This document shows positions 18,448 through 25,626 of a DNA stretch of 64,000 bases, in pieces. Within the stretch, counting starts at the first letter, position 1. The number at the start of each line of letters is the position of its first letter. The translations under genes and the position numbers were made by a program. Origin of the DNA: Lachnospiraceae bacterium (lineage in GTDB: Bacteria; Bacillota; Clostridia; Lachnospirales; Lachnospiraceae). Location of the stretch: contig JAKSHY010000010.1 of NCBI GenBank assembly GCA_024399135.1, forward strand, positions 1-64,000, read 5' to 3'. The notes under the pieces are model-generated. The model searched no databases and was not told the origin of the DNA. It worked only from the letters and a program-made list of their open reading frames with translations.

Positions 18448-18860
18448 GCCTCCTTTTAGCGAAGACCACTTAACTATTGCAATAGTTTCCTAAAATTATC
18501 TTCACTCATTTTGGCAACACTTGCAGCATCTGTTATATTTAGTAGACCATCTTTTACAAGCTCAATTAATTGCTGCAACTTGCCTTCCTCACGGCCTTTC
18601 GAAAAAATTCTTTCTGATTCAAGTTCTAATACTTTTCCATACATATCAATGCCTCCTTTTAGCGAAGACCACTTAACTATTGCAATAGTTTCCTAAAATT
18701 ATCTTCACTCATTTTGGCAACACTTGCTGCATCTGTTGTATTTAGTAGACCATCTTTTACAAGCTCGATTAATTGCTGCAACTTGCCTTCCTCACGGCCT
18801 TGCTCACGGCCTTTCGAAATGAGTCTTTCTGATTCAAGTTCTAATACTTTTCCACCCATA
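18448..18860. repeat. Tandem duplication of the Rpn gene 3' end
   Basis: A unit of 203 bp (18448-18650) repeats directly from 18651 to about 18860 with few differences. The downstream unit carries an extra TGCTCACGGCC-type insertion that lengthens a GREQGREEG run in the protein. The copied segment runs from just beyond the stop codon to about 57 codons into the gene. Confidence 0.9.
18474..18644 (-). pseudogene. Orphan C-terminal fragment of an Rpn-type nuclease
   Basis: 56 codons, from an ATG to the duplicated stop, encode a copy of the last part of the neighbouring nuclease gene (KVLELESERIF, SKGREEGKLQQ, NFRKLLQ). Lacking the catalytic domain, it is a remnant of tandem duplication. It could be translated as a short helical protein, and a GGAGGCA sequence lies just upstream of the ATG, so expression is not excluded. 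Confidence 0.75.
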
Positions 18861-19555
18861 TCCATGAACCTCCTTTTAACTGAAGCTGATTTAACCACAT
18901 GGTTAATAATCTTAATGGAAAAATTATATAAGTCTGTGTAGTCGTTTGTTTCGTTTTCAAGTCTGCTAAACAGTTCTTGATATTCTTCTAATAATGCATT
19001 TAATCTGTCTTTGTCACATTTTCTGGCGGTTGGCAGCTCATTTTCATATCTTAGAATGTAAAATGGTAAAAATATTAGCAGATTCTCTTCGAATATCTTG
19101 TCTTGTGTATAATCTTCGATGCATATAACCTTCATTTTGTAAGGATATACTTCCCCATCCTGAAAACGAATATTTAATACTGCATTTCTTGACTTTGAAT
19201 CACTTTCTCTAAGATAAATCACACAAGATTTGGGGAAATTCATCTGAAATGTTCCGTCATCAAGTGCTACAACATTTTCTAAAGCTATTGAGAAATCATA
19301 TTGAGCCATTCTGATTACCATCTTAGAATCATCATTGCTCTGACATTCTATATGGTAAGTGTGGTTTTTGATTTCCAGCAGAGAATCTGTAATGATTTCG
19401 CCATTTTTCTCAAAACGCTCATTACGAAGCTGCTCTATTTTTTCATCATTAGTATAGTGTGTTCCAAAAGCTTCATTTATTAATGGAATTAATAAATGTG
19501 GCAACTTTTGACACATTGTTCTGAATACATCATCGAATACTGTTTTTCTAGCCAT
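18677..19555 (-). CDS. Rpn-family PD-(D/E)XK nuclease/transposase-like protein
   Basis: 292 residues of the recombination-promoting nuclease / PDDEXK-2 transposase group (Rpn). The nuclease core is near residues 55-80: ITDSLLEIKNHTYHIECQS, with the Asp and the E-x-Q that replaces E-x-K. Rpn proteins cut DNA and are thought to promote RecA-independent recombination; many copies are common in Lachnospiraceae. The C-terminal 60 residues are a charged helix (REQGREEGK) typical of the family. GAGGT precedes the ATG. It is a lone gene, probably acquired horizontally, and its 3' end is tandemly duplicated. Confidence 0.85.
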   Translation of the reverse strand: MARKTVFDDVFRTMCQKLPHLLIPLINEAFGTHYTNDEKIEQLRNERFEKNGEIITDSLLEIKNHTYHIECQSNDDSKMVIRMAQYDFSIALENVVALDDGTFQMNFPKSCVIYLRESDSKSRNAVLNIRFQDGEVYPYKMKVICIEDYTQDKIFEENLLIFLPFYILRYENELPTARKCDKDRLNALLEEYQELFSRLENETNDYTDLYNFSIKIINHVVKSASVKRRFMDMGGKVLELESERLISKGREQGREEGKLQQLIELVKDGLLNTTDAASVAKMSEDNFRKLLQ

Positions 19556-19919
19556 TCAAATACCTCTTTCGTACATACAAATAATGTGAGAGAAAATTAC
19601 ATTCTCTACTAAGTTACAAATAATGTAGTGTTTTGAGGTTTTAAATGAATTTACTATAGGGACATACTAACACAATTGAAAAATTAAATTCAAGATGTTT
19701 TGATGAATGTATAAATTATATTTTCTAAAGATAATGCTATAGGACATAGTATCAAACATGTTTTTTGAATTCAATATATTTGCCAAAGTATGTGGTTATC
19801 TATAGCAAGCAATAATTATTGACAATAACCAATGGATATATTACATTAAAAGTAATTAACATTTACTTACATGCATGTGTTAGAACGAGGACAGTGTGTA
19901 TCGATTGTGTATAAAAAGG
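19556..19919. other. A+T-rich gap with no gene seen
   Basis: About 360 bases between the Rpn gene and the HicA/HicB remnant. I see no convincing reading frame, RNA gene or hairpin. Several TGTGT-type words near the right end lead into the candidate hic operator. Confidence 0.5.
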
Positions 19920-19948
19920 TTGATTTTTACACAATGAATGTGTATTAT
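19920..19948 (+). promoter_or_regulatory. Candidate hic promoter with operator palindrome
   Basis: TTGATT (19920-19925) and TATTAT (19943-19948) are 17 bases apart. Between them lies ACACA-ATGAA-TGTGT (19929-19943), a 5-bp inverted repeat that fits autoregulation by HicB-type antitoxins (inference). Confidence 0.5.
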
Positions 19949-19964
19949 AGTTTGTGAGGTATCC

Positions 19965-20006
19965 GTGAAGCAGAGAGAACTTATAAGGAAATTAATGAAA
20001 AATTAG
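19965..20006 (+). pseudogene. hicA: HicA toxin remnant (first 13 codons only)
   Basis: GTG start with GAGGT 5 bases upstream, then VKQRELIRKLMKN and a stop. The peptide matches the usual HicA N-terminus (MKQRELIKLL...NGW). The rest of HicA, including the catalytic His of the double-stranded-RNA-binding-like fold, is missing. About 36 bases later the antitoxin gene begins. This looks like a toxin lost by internal deletion while its promoter and start signals persist. Confidence 0.65.
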
Positions 20007-20042
20007 CGAATGCAATATTGAGTAAATGGGAGAATTAATATA

Positions 20043-20468
20043 ATGAAAAGAACATATCCTGTACTTTTTACGGAGACGACAGATAATGTATTGGTCGAAG
20101 TCCCAGATCTTAAAATACTTACAGAGGGAGAAGATATAGAGAATGCTATTGACATGGCAAGGGATGCAATTAGCATATCGATTATATCCAGAGAAAATAA
20201 TAATGAAATTATTCCAACTGCAAGTAAAATATCGGAATTAGATGTTAAAAGCGGAACTTTTTATAATGAGGGCAACACCTTCTCTTCTATAGTGGATGTC
20301 AATGTGGAGGAATATCGGAAAAAGATTGAAACAAGGCCAGTTAGAAGAAATGTATCATTGCCGAGTTGGCTGAATGATGCTGCAGAAAAATCAGGTGTAA
20401 ATGTCTCAGGAATACTTCAAGAGGCACTTATGAAAAAGTTAGATCTGGTTAATAAATATCAATCATAA
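20043..20468 (+). CDS. hicB: HicB-family antitoxin (orphan)
   Basis: 141 residues. The N-terminal half has the partial RNase-H fold of HicB (YPVLFTETTDN, VEVPDLKILTEGED, NAIDMARDAI). The C-terminal end has a ribbon-helix-helix-like DNA-binding segment (RRNVSLPSWLNDAAE, GILQEALMKKL). HicB normally neutralises HicA mRNA interferase and represses the operon. Here the partner is a 13-codon stump, so HicB could act only as a repressor or on a toxin elsewhere. GGGAG lies 10 bases upstream. A GT2 gene begins 18 bases after the stop and may be read from the same promoter. Confidence 0.88.
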   Translation: MKRTYPVLFTETTDNVLVEVPDLKILTEGEDIENAIDMARDAISISIISRENNNEIIPTASKISELDVKSGTFYNEGNTFSSIVDVNVEEYRKKIETRPVRRNVSLPSWLNDAAEKSGVNVSGILQEALMKKLDLVNKYQS

Positions 20469-20486
20469 CCATAAATGGAGAAATAT

Positions 20487-21443
20487 ATGGCTAAAGTATC
20501 TGTAATAGTACCTGTATATAATGCTGAGGAGACATTGATTTCATGTCTTGGGAATCTGGTACATCAAACGCTTGATGATATAGAAATAATATTAATAAAT
20601 GACTGTTCTACTGATAATAGCTTTAGGATAATGCAGGATTGTGAGGAACAGTTTTCTGACAAAATAATATTAATTAATCTTGAAGAAAATTTGGGACCAG
20701 GAGGAGCCAGAAACGTTGGCCTGATGTACGCTTCTGGAGAATATATAGGATTCGTTGACAGTGACGATTTAGTAGACACTACTATGTTTTCTAAAATGTA
20801 TGAACGAGCTACTGAAGGTGACTATGATATAGTTTCGTGTGGCTTTCTTGATGAGAAGAATGATATAGCTATTCTACTTACGACTGATGAGCGTTGCGGA
20901 GATGTAACACCTAAGACGAGGAATGAAATGGTATCAGAGTGTGGATATCTTTGGTATTCAATATACAAAAAGAAGCTGTGGGATGGTGTGACATTCAGAG
21001 AGCATGCGACATTAGAGGATTTGGATACATCGATGCTTATGTATCTTAATGCTGATCGTGTGGGAACTGTTAAGGAGACTCTCTATAGATACAAGAATCA
21101 GGATGGATCATTGTCTAAGCTAAAGGAACCTTTTAAGTATCAAAAAACAATGGTTGGAGCCTTAGAGGCGATAATTGAAAGGATAATGACGCATCCAAGA
21201 TATGATGAAATATGGGAGGCAGTTGAATATACAGCTGCGAGACTTACGGCATCTACGGTGGCAGTTGCAATGCATAATGTGGATATATTGACACCTGTAG
21301 TCAAGGATAAGCATGTACGAGAGATTACGGAACTGATGCTTAAAATTGTTAAGCATCCGATGGAAGAAAACAGATTCATCAAAGCGAAGATGACTAAGCT
21401 TGACATGGACTGTTTGAATGCGTGTATTAAGGCGTTTGGTTAA
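20487..21443 (+). CDS. GT2-family glycosyltransferase
   Basis: 318 residues, GT-A fold: VSVIVPVYNAEETL at the N-terminus, LINDCSTDNS, GPGGARNVGL, and the metal-binding DSDD in GFVDSDDLVD near residue 90. The C-terminal 120 residues are helical. Start placed at MAKVSVIVP because GGAG lies 6 bases upstream; an in-frame ATG four codons earlier lacks a site. No membrane segments are seen, so it is a soluble transferase, likely part of surface or flagellar glycan assembly. Confidence 0.88.
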   Translation: MAKVSVIVPVYNAEETLISCLGNLVHQTLDDIEIILINDCSTDNSFRIMQDCEEQFSDKIILINLEENLGPGGARNVGLMYASGEYIGFVDSDDLVDTTMFSKMYERATEGDYDIVSCGFLDEKNDIAILLTTDERCGDVTPKTRNEMVSECGYLWYSIYKKKLWDGVTFREHATLEDLDTSMLMYLNADRVGTVKETLYRYKNQDGSLSKLKEPFKYQKTMVGALEAIIERIMTHPRYDEIWEAVEYTAARLTASTVAVAMHNVDILTPVVKDKHVREITELMLKIVKHPMEENRFIKAKMTKLDMDCLNACIKAFG

Positions 21444-21444
21444 T

Positions 21445-21490
21445 TTGAGCGGATTATCCTGGCAAAACCATGAGATAATCCGCTCAAAAT
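21445..21490 (+). terminator. Terminator after the GT2 gene
   Basis: A perfect 14-bp stem (21445-21458 with 21474-21487) begins one base after the stop codon. The right arm runs into AAA on the plus strand and the left arm is preceded by AATT, so it lacks a clear T tract. Confidence 0.6.
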
Positions 21491-21566
21491 GATTTAAAAT
21501 TCGAGTTGACAGCGAATTACCCCACGATTTACTATATGTTTATAGTTGGAATATTGAGGGCGACAT

Positions 21567-23003
21567 ATGATTGGTCGAAAACAAGAAATTAAGAAAATCG
21601 AAGAATTATATAATGATGGTAAAGCTGAGTTTATTGCGGTTTATGGAAGAAGAAGAGTTGGGAAAACCTATTTAATAGATGAAGTATTAAAGGGAAAAAT
21701 AACTTTCAGACATGCTGGATTGTCACCTGTAGAGATTTCAAATGGTACTAAAGCACCATTAAGGGCGCAGTTAGAAGCTTTTTACTATTCTTTACTTGTT
21801 CATGGAATGAAAAAGAGTCACTGCCCGAAGGATTGGCTAGAAGCCTTTTTTATGCTGGAAACTTTTTTGCAGTCAATCGATGATGGTAGTAGGATTGTCG
21901 TTTTTCTAGACGAATTACCATGGATGGATACAGCAAAATCTGGATTCATTACGGCATTTGAAGGGTTCTGGAATAGTTGGGGATGCCATAGAAATAATCT
22001 GATGGTAGTAGTATGCGGAAGCGCGAATTCTTGGATTATGGACAAACTGATTAACAATCATGGAGGTCTATATGGAAGAATTACTCACGAAATAAAATTA
22101 GAACCTTTTAATTTAAGCGAATGCGAAGCCTGTATTACGGAAAGAAATGTGAACTTTTCACGGTATGATATTGTTCAAGCATATATGATTTTTGGAGGTA
22201 TACCATATTATTTGAATTATTTAAATCGTGGGTTGAGTCTTGCACAAAATGTCGATTCACTTTTCTTCTCTAAAAAAGCTGTGTTAAGAATAGAATATGA
22301 TAGATTATTTGCTTCAGTATTCAAAAGCCCGGAAGCCGTCAAAAAGATAGTGGAGTTTTTGGCGACTCGTAACACAGGCTATACCAGAAAAGAAATATCT
22401 GCGAAAGTTGGAATTTCGAACGGCGGTGATCTCACGAAATTACTATTTTCACTGGAGGTTAGTGATTTTATAGTTCGGTATATTCCGTTTAAGGGAAAGA
22501 AAAATGATGAAAGATATAGATTGATAGATCCGTTTTGTTTATTTTATTTAAAGTTTGTTAAAAATTCGGATTCATTAAGTGAAGATTTTTGGTTAAGCAA
22601 TATCAGTTCTCAAAACATCGTTTCCTGGAGAGGTTTTGCATTCGAAAATGTCTGCTTTAATCATATTAGTGAGATTAAAAATGTATTGGGAATCAGAGGA
22701 GTATCCACGAAACATTCTGCCTGGTTTATGCATGAAGAAAAGGGAGATGGTCATCAGATTGATTTGATAATTGAGAGGAATGATAATGTCGTCAACATGT
22801 GTGAAATCAAGTTTTATGGAGATGAATTTTCTGTTGATAGAAGTTATGACTTAATACTGCGAAATCGGCGCTCGATATTGGAAAGTAATGTGCTTAGAAA
22901 ATGTGCAGTGCATAGCACATTGATTACAACGTATGGATTAAAAGATAATGAATATAAGTGGGATTTTGAAAATGTTATAACTATGGATGATTTATTTGGC
23001 TAA
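21567..23003 (+). CDS. DUF234-type ATPase (archaeal-ATPase-like AAA)
   Basis: 478 residues. An ATPase domain of the MNS/STAND-like group has Walker A YGRRRVGKT near residues 25-33 and Walker B VVFLDELPWMD near 112. A middle winged-helix stretch (YTRKEISAKVGISNGG) follows. The C-terminal DUF234 region has a PD-(D/E)XK-like D...E-x-K (HQIDLIIERND, MCEIKFYGD). The family is common in archaea and anaerobic Firmicutes and its role is unknown; defence or mobile-element functions have been proposed. The stop overlaps the start of CgeB copy 5 by one base (TAATG), so the two are translationally coupled, an odd partnership. Confidence 0.85.
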   Translation: MIGRKQEIKKIEELYNDGKAEFIAVYGRRRVGKTYLIDEVLKGKITFRHAGLSPVEISNGTKAPLRAQLEAFYYSLLVHGMKKSHCPKDWLEAFFMLETFLQSIDDGSRIVVFLDELPWMDTAKSGFITAFEGFWNSWGCHRNNLMVVVCGSANSWIMDKLINNHGGLYGRITHEIKLEPFNLSECEACITERNVNFSRYDIVQAYMIFGGIPYYLNYLNRGLSLAQNVDSLFFSKKAVLRIEYDRLFASVFKSPEAVKKIVEFLATRNTGYTRKEISAKVGISNGGDLTKLLFSLEVSDFIVRYIPFKGKKNDERYRLIDPFCLFYLKFVKNSDSLSEDFWLSNISSQNIVSWRGFAFENVCFNHISEIKNVLGIRGVSTKHSAWFMHEEKGDGHQIDLIIERNDNVVNMCEIKFYGDEFSVDRSYDLILRNRRSILESNVLRKCAVHSTLITTYGLKDNEYKWDFENVITMDDLFG

Positions 23004-24151
23004 TGAAATGTTTACTCTATGACTGGAACAGTTATTTTAGACAAGATCTTGATGAACTGCTTCAGAATGAAAATATTACAATTGAAAAGTTTTCATGGAA
23101 ATTCAAGGATTATGAGAATGATGATGAATTTCTAGCCTGGTTTGATGAGAATATCGAACAAGGCGTATTTGATTTCGTTATTAGTGTTAACTATTTCCCA
23201 CTAATATCAGAGGCTTCACGATTGAAGGGGTACAAATATATAGCATGGTGTTATGACTGCCCGCTCAATGTGGTTAATCCGGAACTGACTATGGGCAATT
23301 CTAATAACTATATCTTTGTCTTCGATAAAGAACAGTTTAATGATTACTATAATCAGGGGATTGAGACAGTATATCATCTTCCTCTTGGAGTTAATTCAAA
23401 GAGGGTAAGGCGGACGCTGAATAAGGGTGTGAAGAATCCTGAATATCAGTGCGATGTATCTTTGGTTGGCTCGTTATATGAATCTCAGCTTCCAATTATT
23501 ACCCAAAGAGTTCCTGAAGATGTTAAGAAGGTGCTTAATGAAATTGTCAGAATACAGGAGAATCTATATGACAACTATGTCATAAAACAGTGCATTACTG
23601 ACGGACTCATCTTGCTGATTAATTCATGCTATGAGGGCATGGATTTTGAAGTTTCATCGAAGGCACTTGAGTTTTCGCTGGCGTCAGAGGTTACGAGAAA
23701 TAACAGGCTCGTACTTCTTAATCTTTTCGGAAGAAGATATGGTACACGCCTTTATTCGTTTCAGAGTTTTCAGAAGCTTGAAGGTGTTAAGCAGTGTGGC
23801 GTGGTTGACTATGTTAATGAACTTCCATATGTGATTGCTAATTCGAAGATTAACCTGAATCCGGTTCTTAGGTGCATACGGTCTGGAATCCCGTTGAGGG
23901 CTTTTGATATCATGGGTTATGGAGGATTTCTTCTTTCGAGCTATCAGGCTGAAATTGATTCTGGCTTCAAGGATGGTGAGCACCTTGCTATGTATAAAAG
24001 CTACGAGGAGGCTGTTGATAAGGCTGACTATTATTTAAAGAATGACGATATAAGAAATAAGATAGCACTTAAGGGACAGGAAATAGTCCTTAAAGAACAT
24101 ACACTTGAGGATAGATTCAGAAATATACTTAAGACTGGTGGAATAGTATAA
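23003..24151 (+). CDS. CgeB-family glycosyltransferase (copy 5)
   Basis: 382 residues, with the CgeB two-domain layout. The N-terminus MKCLLYDWNSYF matches copies 1 and 2. The signature is KINLNPVLRCIRSGI and PLRAFDIMGYGGFLLS, and the CYDCPLNVVNPELTMG segment matches the CYDSPLLTL of copy 3. It begins at the stop codon of the DUF234 ATPase without its own clear ribosome site. Probably a flagellar or surface-glycan transferase. Confidence 0.85.
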   Translation: MKCLLYDWNSYFRQDLDELLQNENITIEKFSWKFKDYENDDEFLAWFDENIEQGVFDFVISVNYFPLISEASRLKGYKYIAWCYDCPLNVVNPELTMGNSNNYIFVFDKEQFNDYYNQGIETVYHLPLGVNSKRVRRTLNKGVKNPEYQCDVSLVGSLYESQLPIITQRVPEDVKKVLNEIVRIQENLYDNYVIKQCITDGLILLINSCYEGMDFEVSSKALEFSLASEVTRNNRLVLLNLFGRRYGTRLYSFQSFQKLEGVKQCGVVDYVNELPYVIANSKINLNPVLRCIRSGIPLRAFDIMGYGGFLLSSYQAEIDSGFKDGEHLAMYKSYEEAVDKADYYLKNDDIRNKIALKGQEIVLKEHTLEDRFRNILKTGGIV

Positions 24152-24156
24152 AATAA

Positions 24157-24188
24157 ATGCCATTAACTTAGCGTTAATGGCATTATTT
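24157..24188 (+). terminator. Terminator after CgeB copy 5
   Basis: An 11-bp perfect stem (24157-24167 with 24173-24183) with loop TTAGC, followed by TATTTAT, just after the stop. Confidence 0.75.
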
Positions 24189-24327
24189 ATAACTATATTG
24201 CAGTAATTATTTCGTCAGCAGTAACTTCGATATCATAATGAAGTTGTACTTTTGGTGATTGACTATAAAAAGAAAGAATAATACAATAACATACAGGAAC
24301 TGGAAAATTGCAAAATGTAGGTTAACG

Positions 24328-25008
24328 ATGAATAAGACGTCTGATATTTTAGCAAAACAATATATAAAGTTATGCAGTGAAAGGGATTTGCTCACAAAGG
24401 AATGTGAGGATTTGCCTGTTGGATCTATACAGCAAAAAAGGATTAAGAATGGAGTGTATTTTTATCGTCAGTATAGAGAAGGTACGATGGTTAAAACTGT
24501 ATTTGTACCAGGTGATCAGCTTGCAGAAGTAAATAGGAGTATTAAAAGACGTAAAGAAATAGAAAAAAGATTAAAAGAAATAAATACGGAAATAAGTCAG
24601 CTAATAAAAGCATTAGGCCCTGATATACATAATATGCCTAATTTTAGGGATTATAAGCCGGTTAAGAATGTAGACTATAAAGATTACACAATGTATATGT
24701 CACATCTGGCGCATGAGGTAAAAAGACTAGGGAAAGAGGAATTCGTTGTTGAATACAGTGGCGTTAGAGAAAGCGGAGTGAGAGCCAGGTATTTAAAAGC
24801 ATTAATTAGTTATTTGACCCAAAATGGAAATACAAAAGCATATCCTTCTGCCAATATTGTTCTTGATCCACTGACGTATCAAATGTATTTTACGTATGGA
24901 AAGAAGGATATTCTCAATATGAGAATCAAAAATGCAGTTCCGGAATTCTTAATGCAGGGATTGCTTATTACGAATATACAGGAGGCAGTAGGTGGCACAC
25001 TCAGTTGA
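24328..25008 (+). CDS. Unknown protein with coiled coil, partner of a nucleotidyltransferase
   Basis: About 226 residues from MNKTSDILAK (an AGG site 6 bases upstream); the frame is open from a TTG at 24259 that lacks a site. Residues about 15-60 hold LPVGSIQQKRIKNGVYFY and RQYREGTMVKTVFVP, a beta-hairpin pattern seen in small DUF6788-like proteins. A charged coiled coil follows (RSIKRRKEIEKRLKEIN), then an unfamiliar C-terminal half ending in LITNIQEAVGG. It overlaps the next gene by 17 bases. I cannot assign a function; by position it could be the antitoxin side of a nucleotidyltransferase pair. Confidence 0.6.
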   Translation: MNKTSDILAKQYIKLCSERDLLTKECEDLPVGSIQQKRIKNGVYFYRQYREGTMVKTVFVPGDQLAEVNRSIKRRKEIEKRLKEINTEISQLIKALGPDIHNMPNFRDYKPVKNVDYKDYTMYMSHLAHEVKRLGKEEFVVEYSGVRESGVRARYLKALISYLTQNGNTKAYPSANIVLDPLTYQMYFTYGKKDILNMRIKNAVPEFLMQGLLITNIQEAVGGTLS

Positions 25009-25549
25009 AATACCGTATTTAGATAAAGAAAATATCGAAATATACCTCAACGATTTAGCCTCAGAAATTGAAAAAGCAAAAATAGGAAAACATAGCATTC
25101 TTATTGTAGGTGGTGCCGCAATGGCACTTAAATATGAAGATGAAAGATCAACGGTAGACATTGATATTTGTTTTAGAGAGCAGAATAATCTTTATTCATG
25201 TTGTGAAGTAATCGCTAAAAACTACAATCTTCCAGAAGATTGGATTAATGCAGATGTAATGCATTCAGATTCGTTTTCTTATAAGCTGTTTGACAATGCT
25301 ATTTTATATAAAACAATAGGTGATTATTTAGATATATATGTTGTTGATGATATCGATTTGTATTGTATGAAAATAGTTGGATTGAGACCAAAGGACGTCG
25401 AGGATATGAATTCAATTGCTCCAAAGCTTAAAGAAAAAGGAGTAACGGTTTATGATATAGAGAACAACTTTGAACGATTATATGGTAGCAAATATCATCT
25501 TATAAATGATGAAATGAAGCTACTGTATGTTAATATGCAACTAAATTGA
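24992..25549 (+). CDS. DUF6036-like nucleotidyltransferase
   Basis: 185 residues. The nucleotidyltransferase-superfamily core is visible: ILIVGGAAMALKYEDERST then VDIDICF supplies the G-G and D-x-D motifs, and YLDIYVVDDIDLYCMKIVG the later acidic strand. Related AbiEii and MNT proteins are toxins or antitoxins that add nucleotides to tRNA or protein. GTG start with GGAGG 6 bases upstream. Together with the overlapping upstream gene it forms a two-gene unit with the size and layout of a toxin-antitoxin pair (inference). Confidence 0.75.
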   Translation: MAHSVEIPYLDKENIEIYLNDLASEIEKAKIGKHSILIVGGAAMALKYEDERSTVDIDICFREQNNLYSCCEVIAKNYNLPEDWINADVMHSDSFSYKLFDNAILYKTIGDYLDIYVVDDIDLYCMKIVGLRPKDVEDMNSIAPKLKEKGVTVYDIENNFERLYGSKYHLINDEMKLLYVNMQLN

Positions 25550-25626
25550 AAAAACGAAAATAGCGTGTACATATAATTAGGAATATTGAGTAATAATTCA
25601 ATTAATTTTGATATAATAATACTGTT

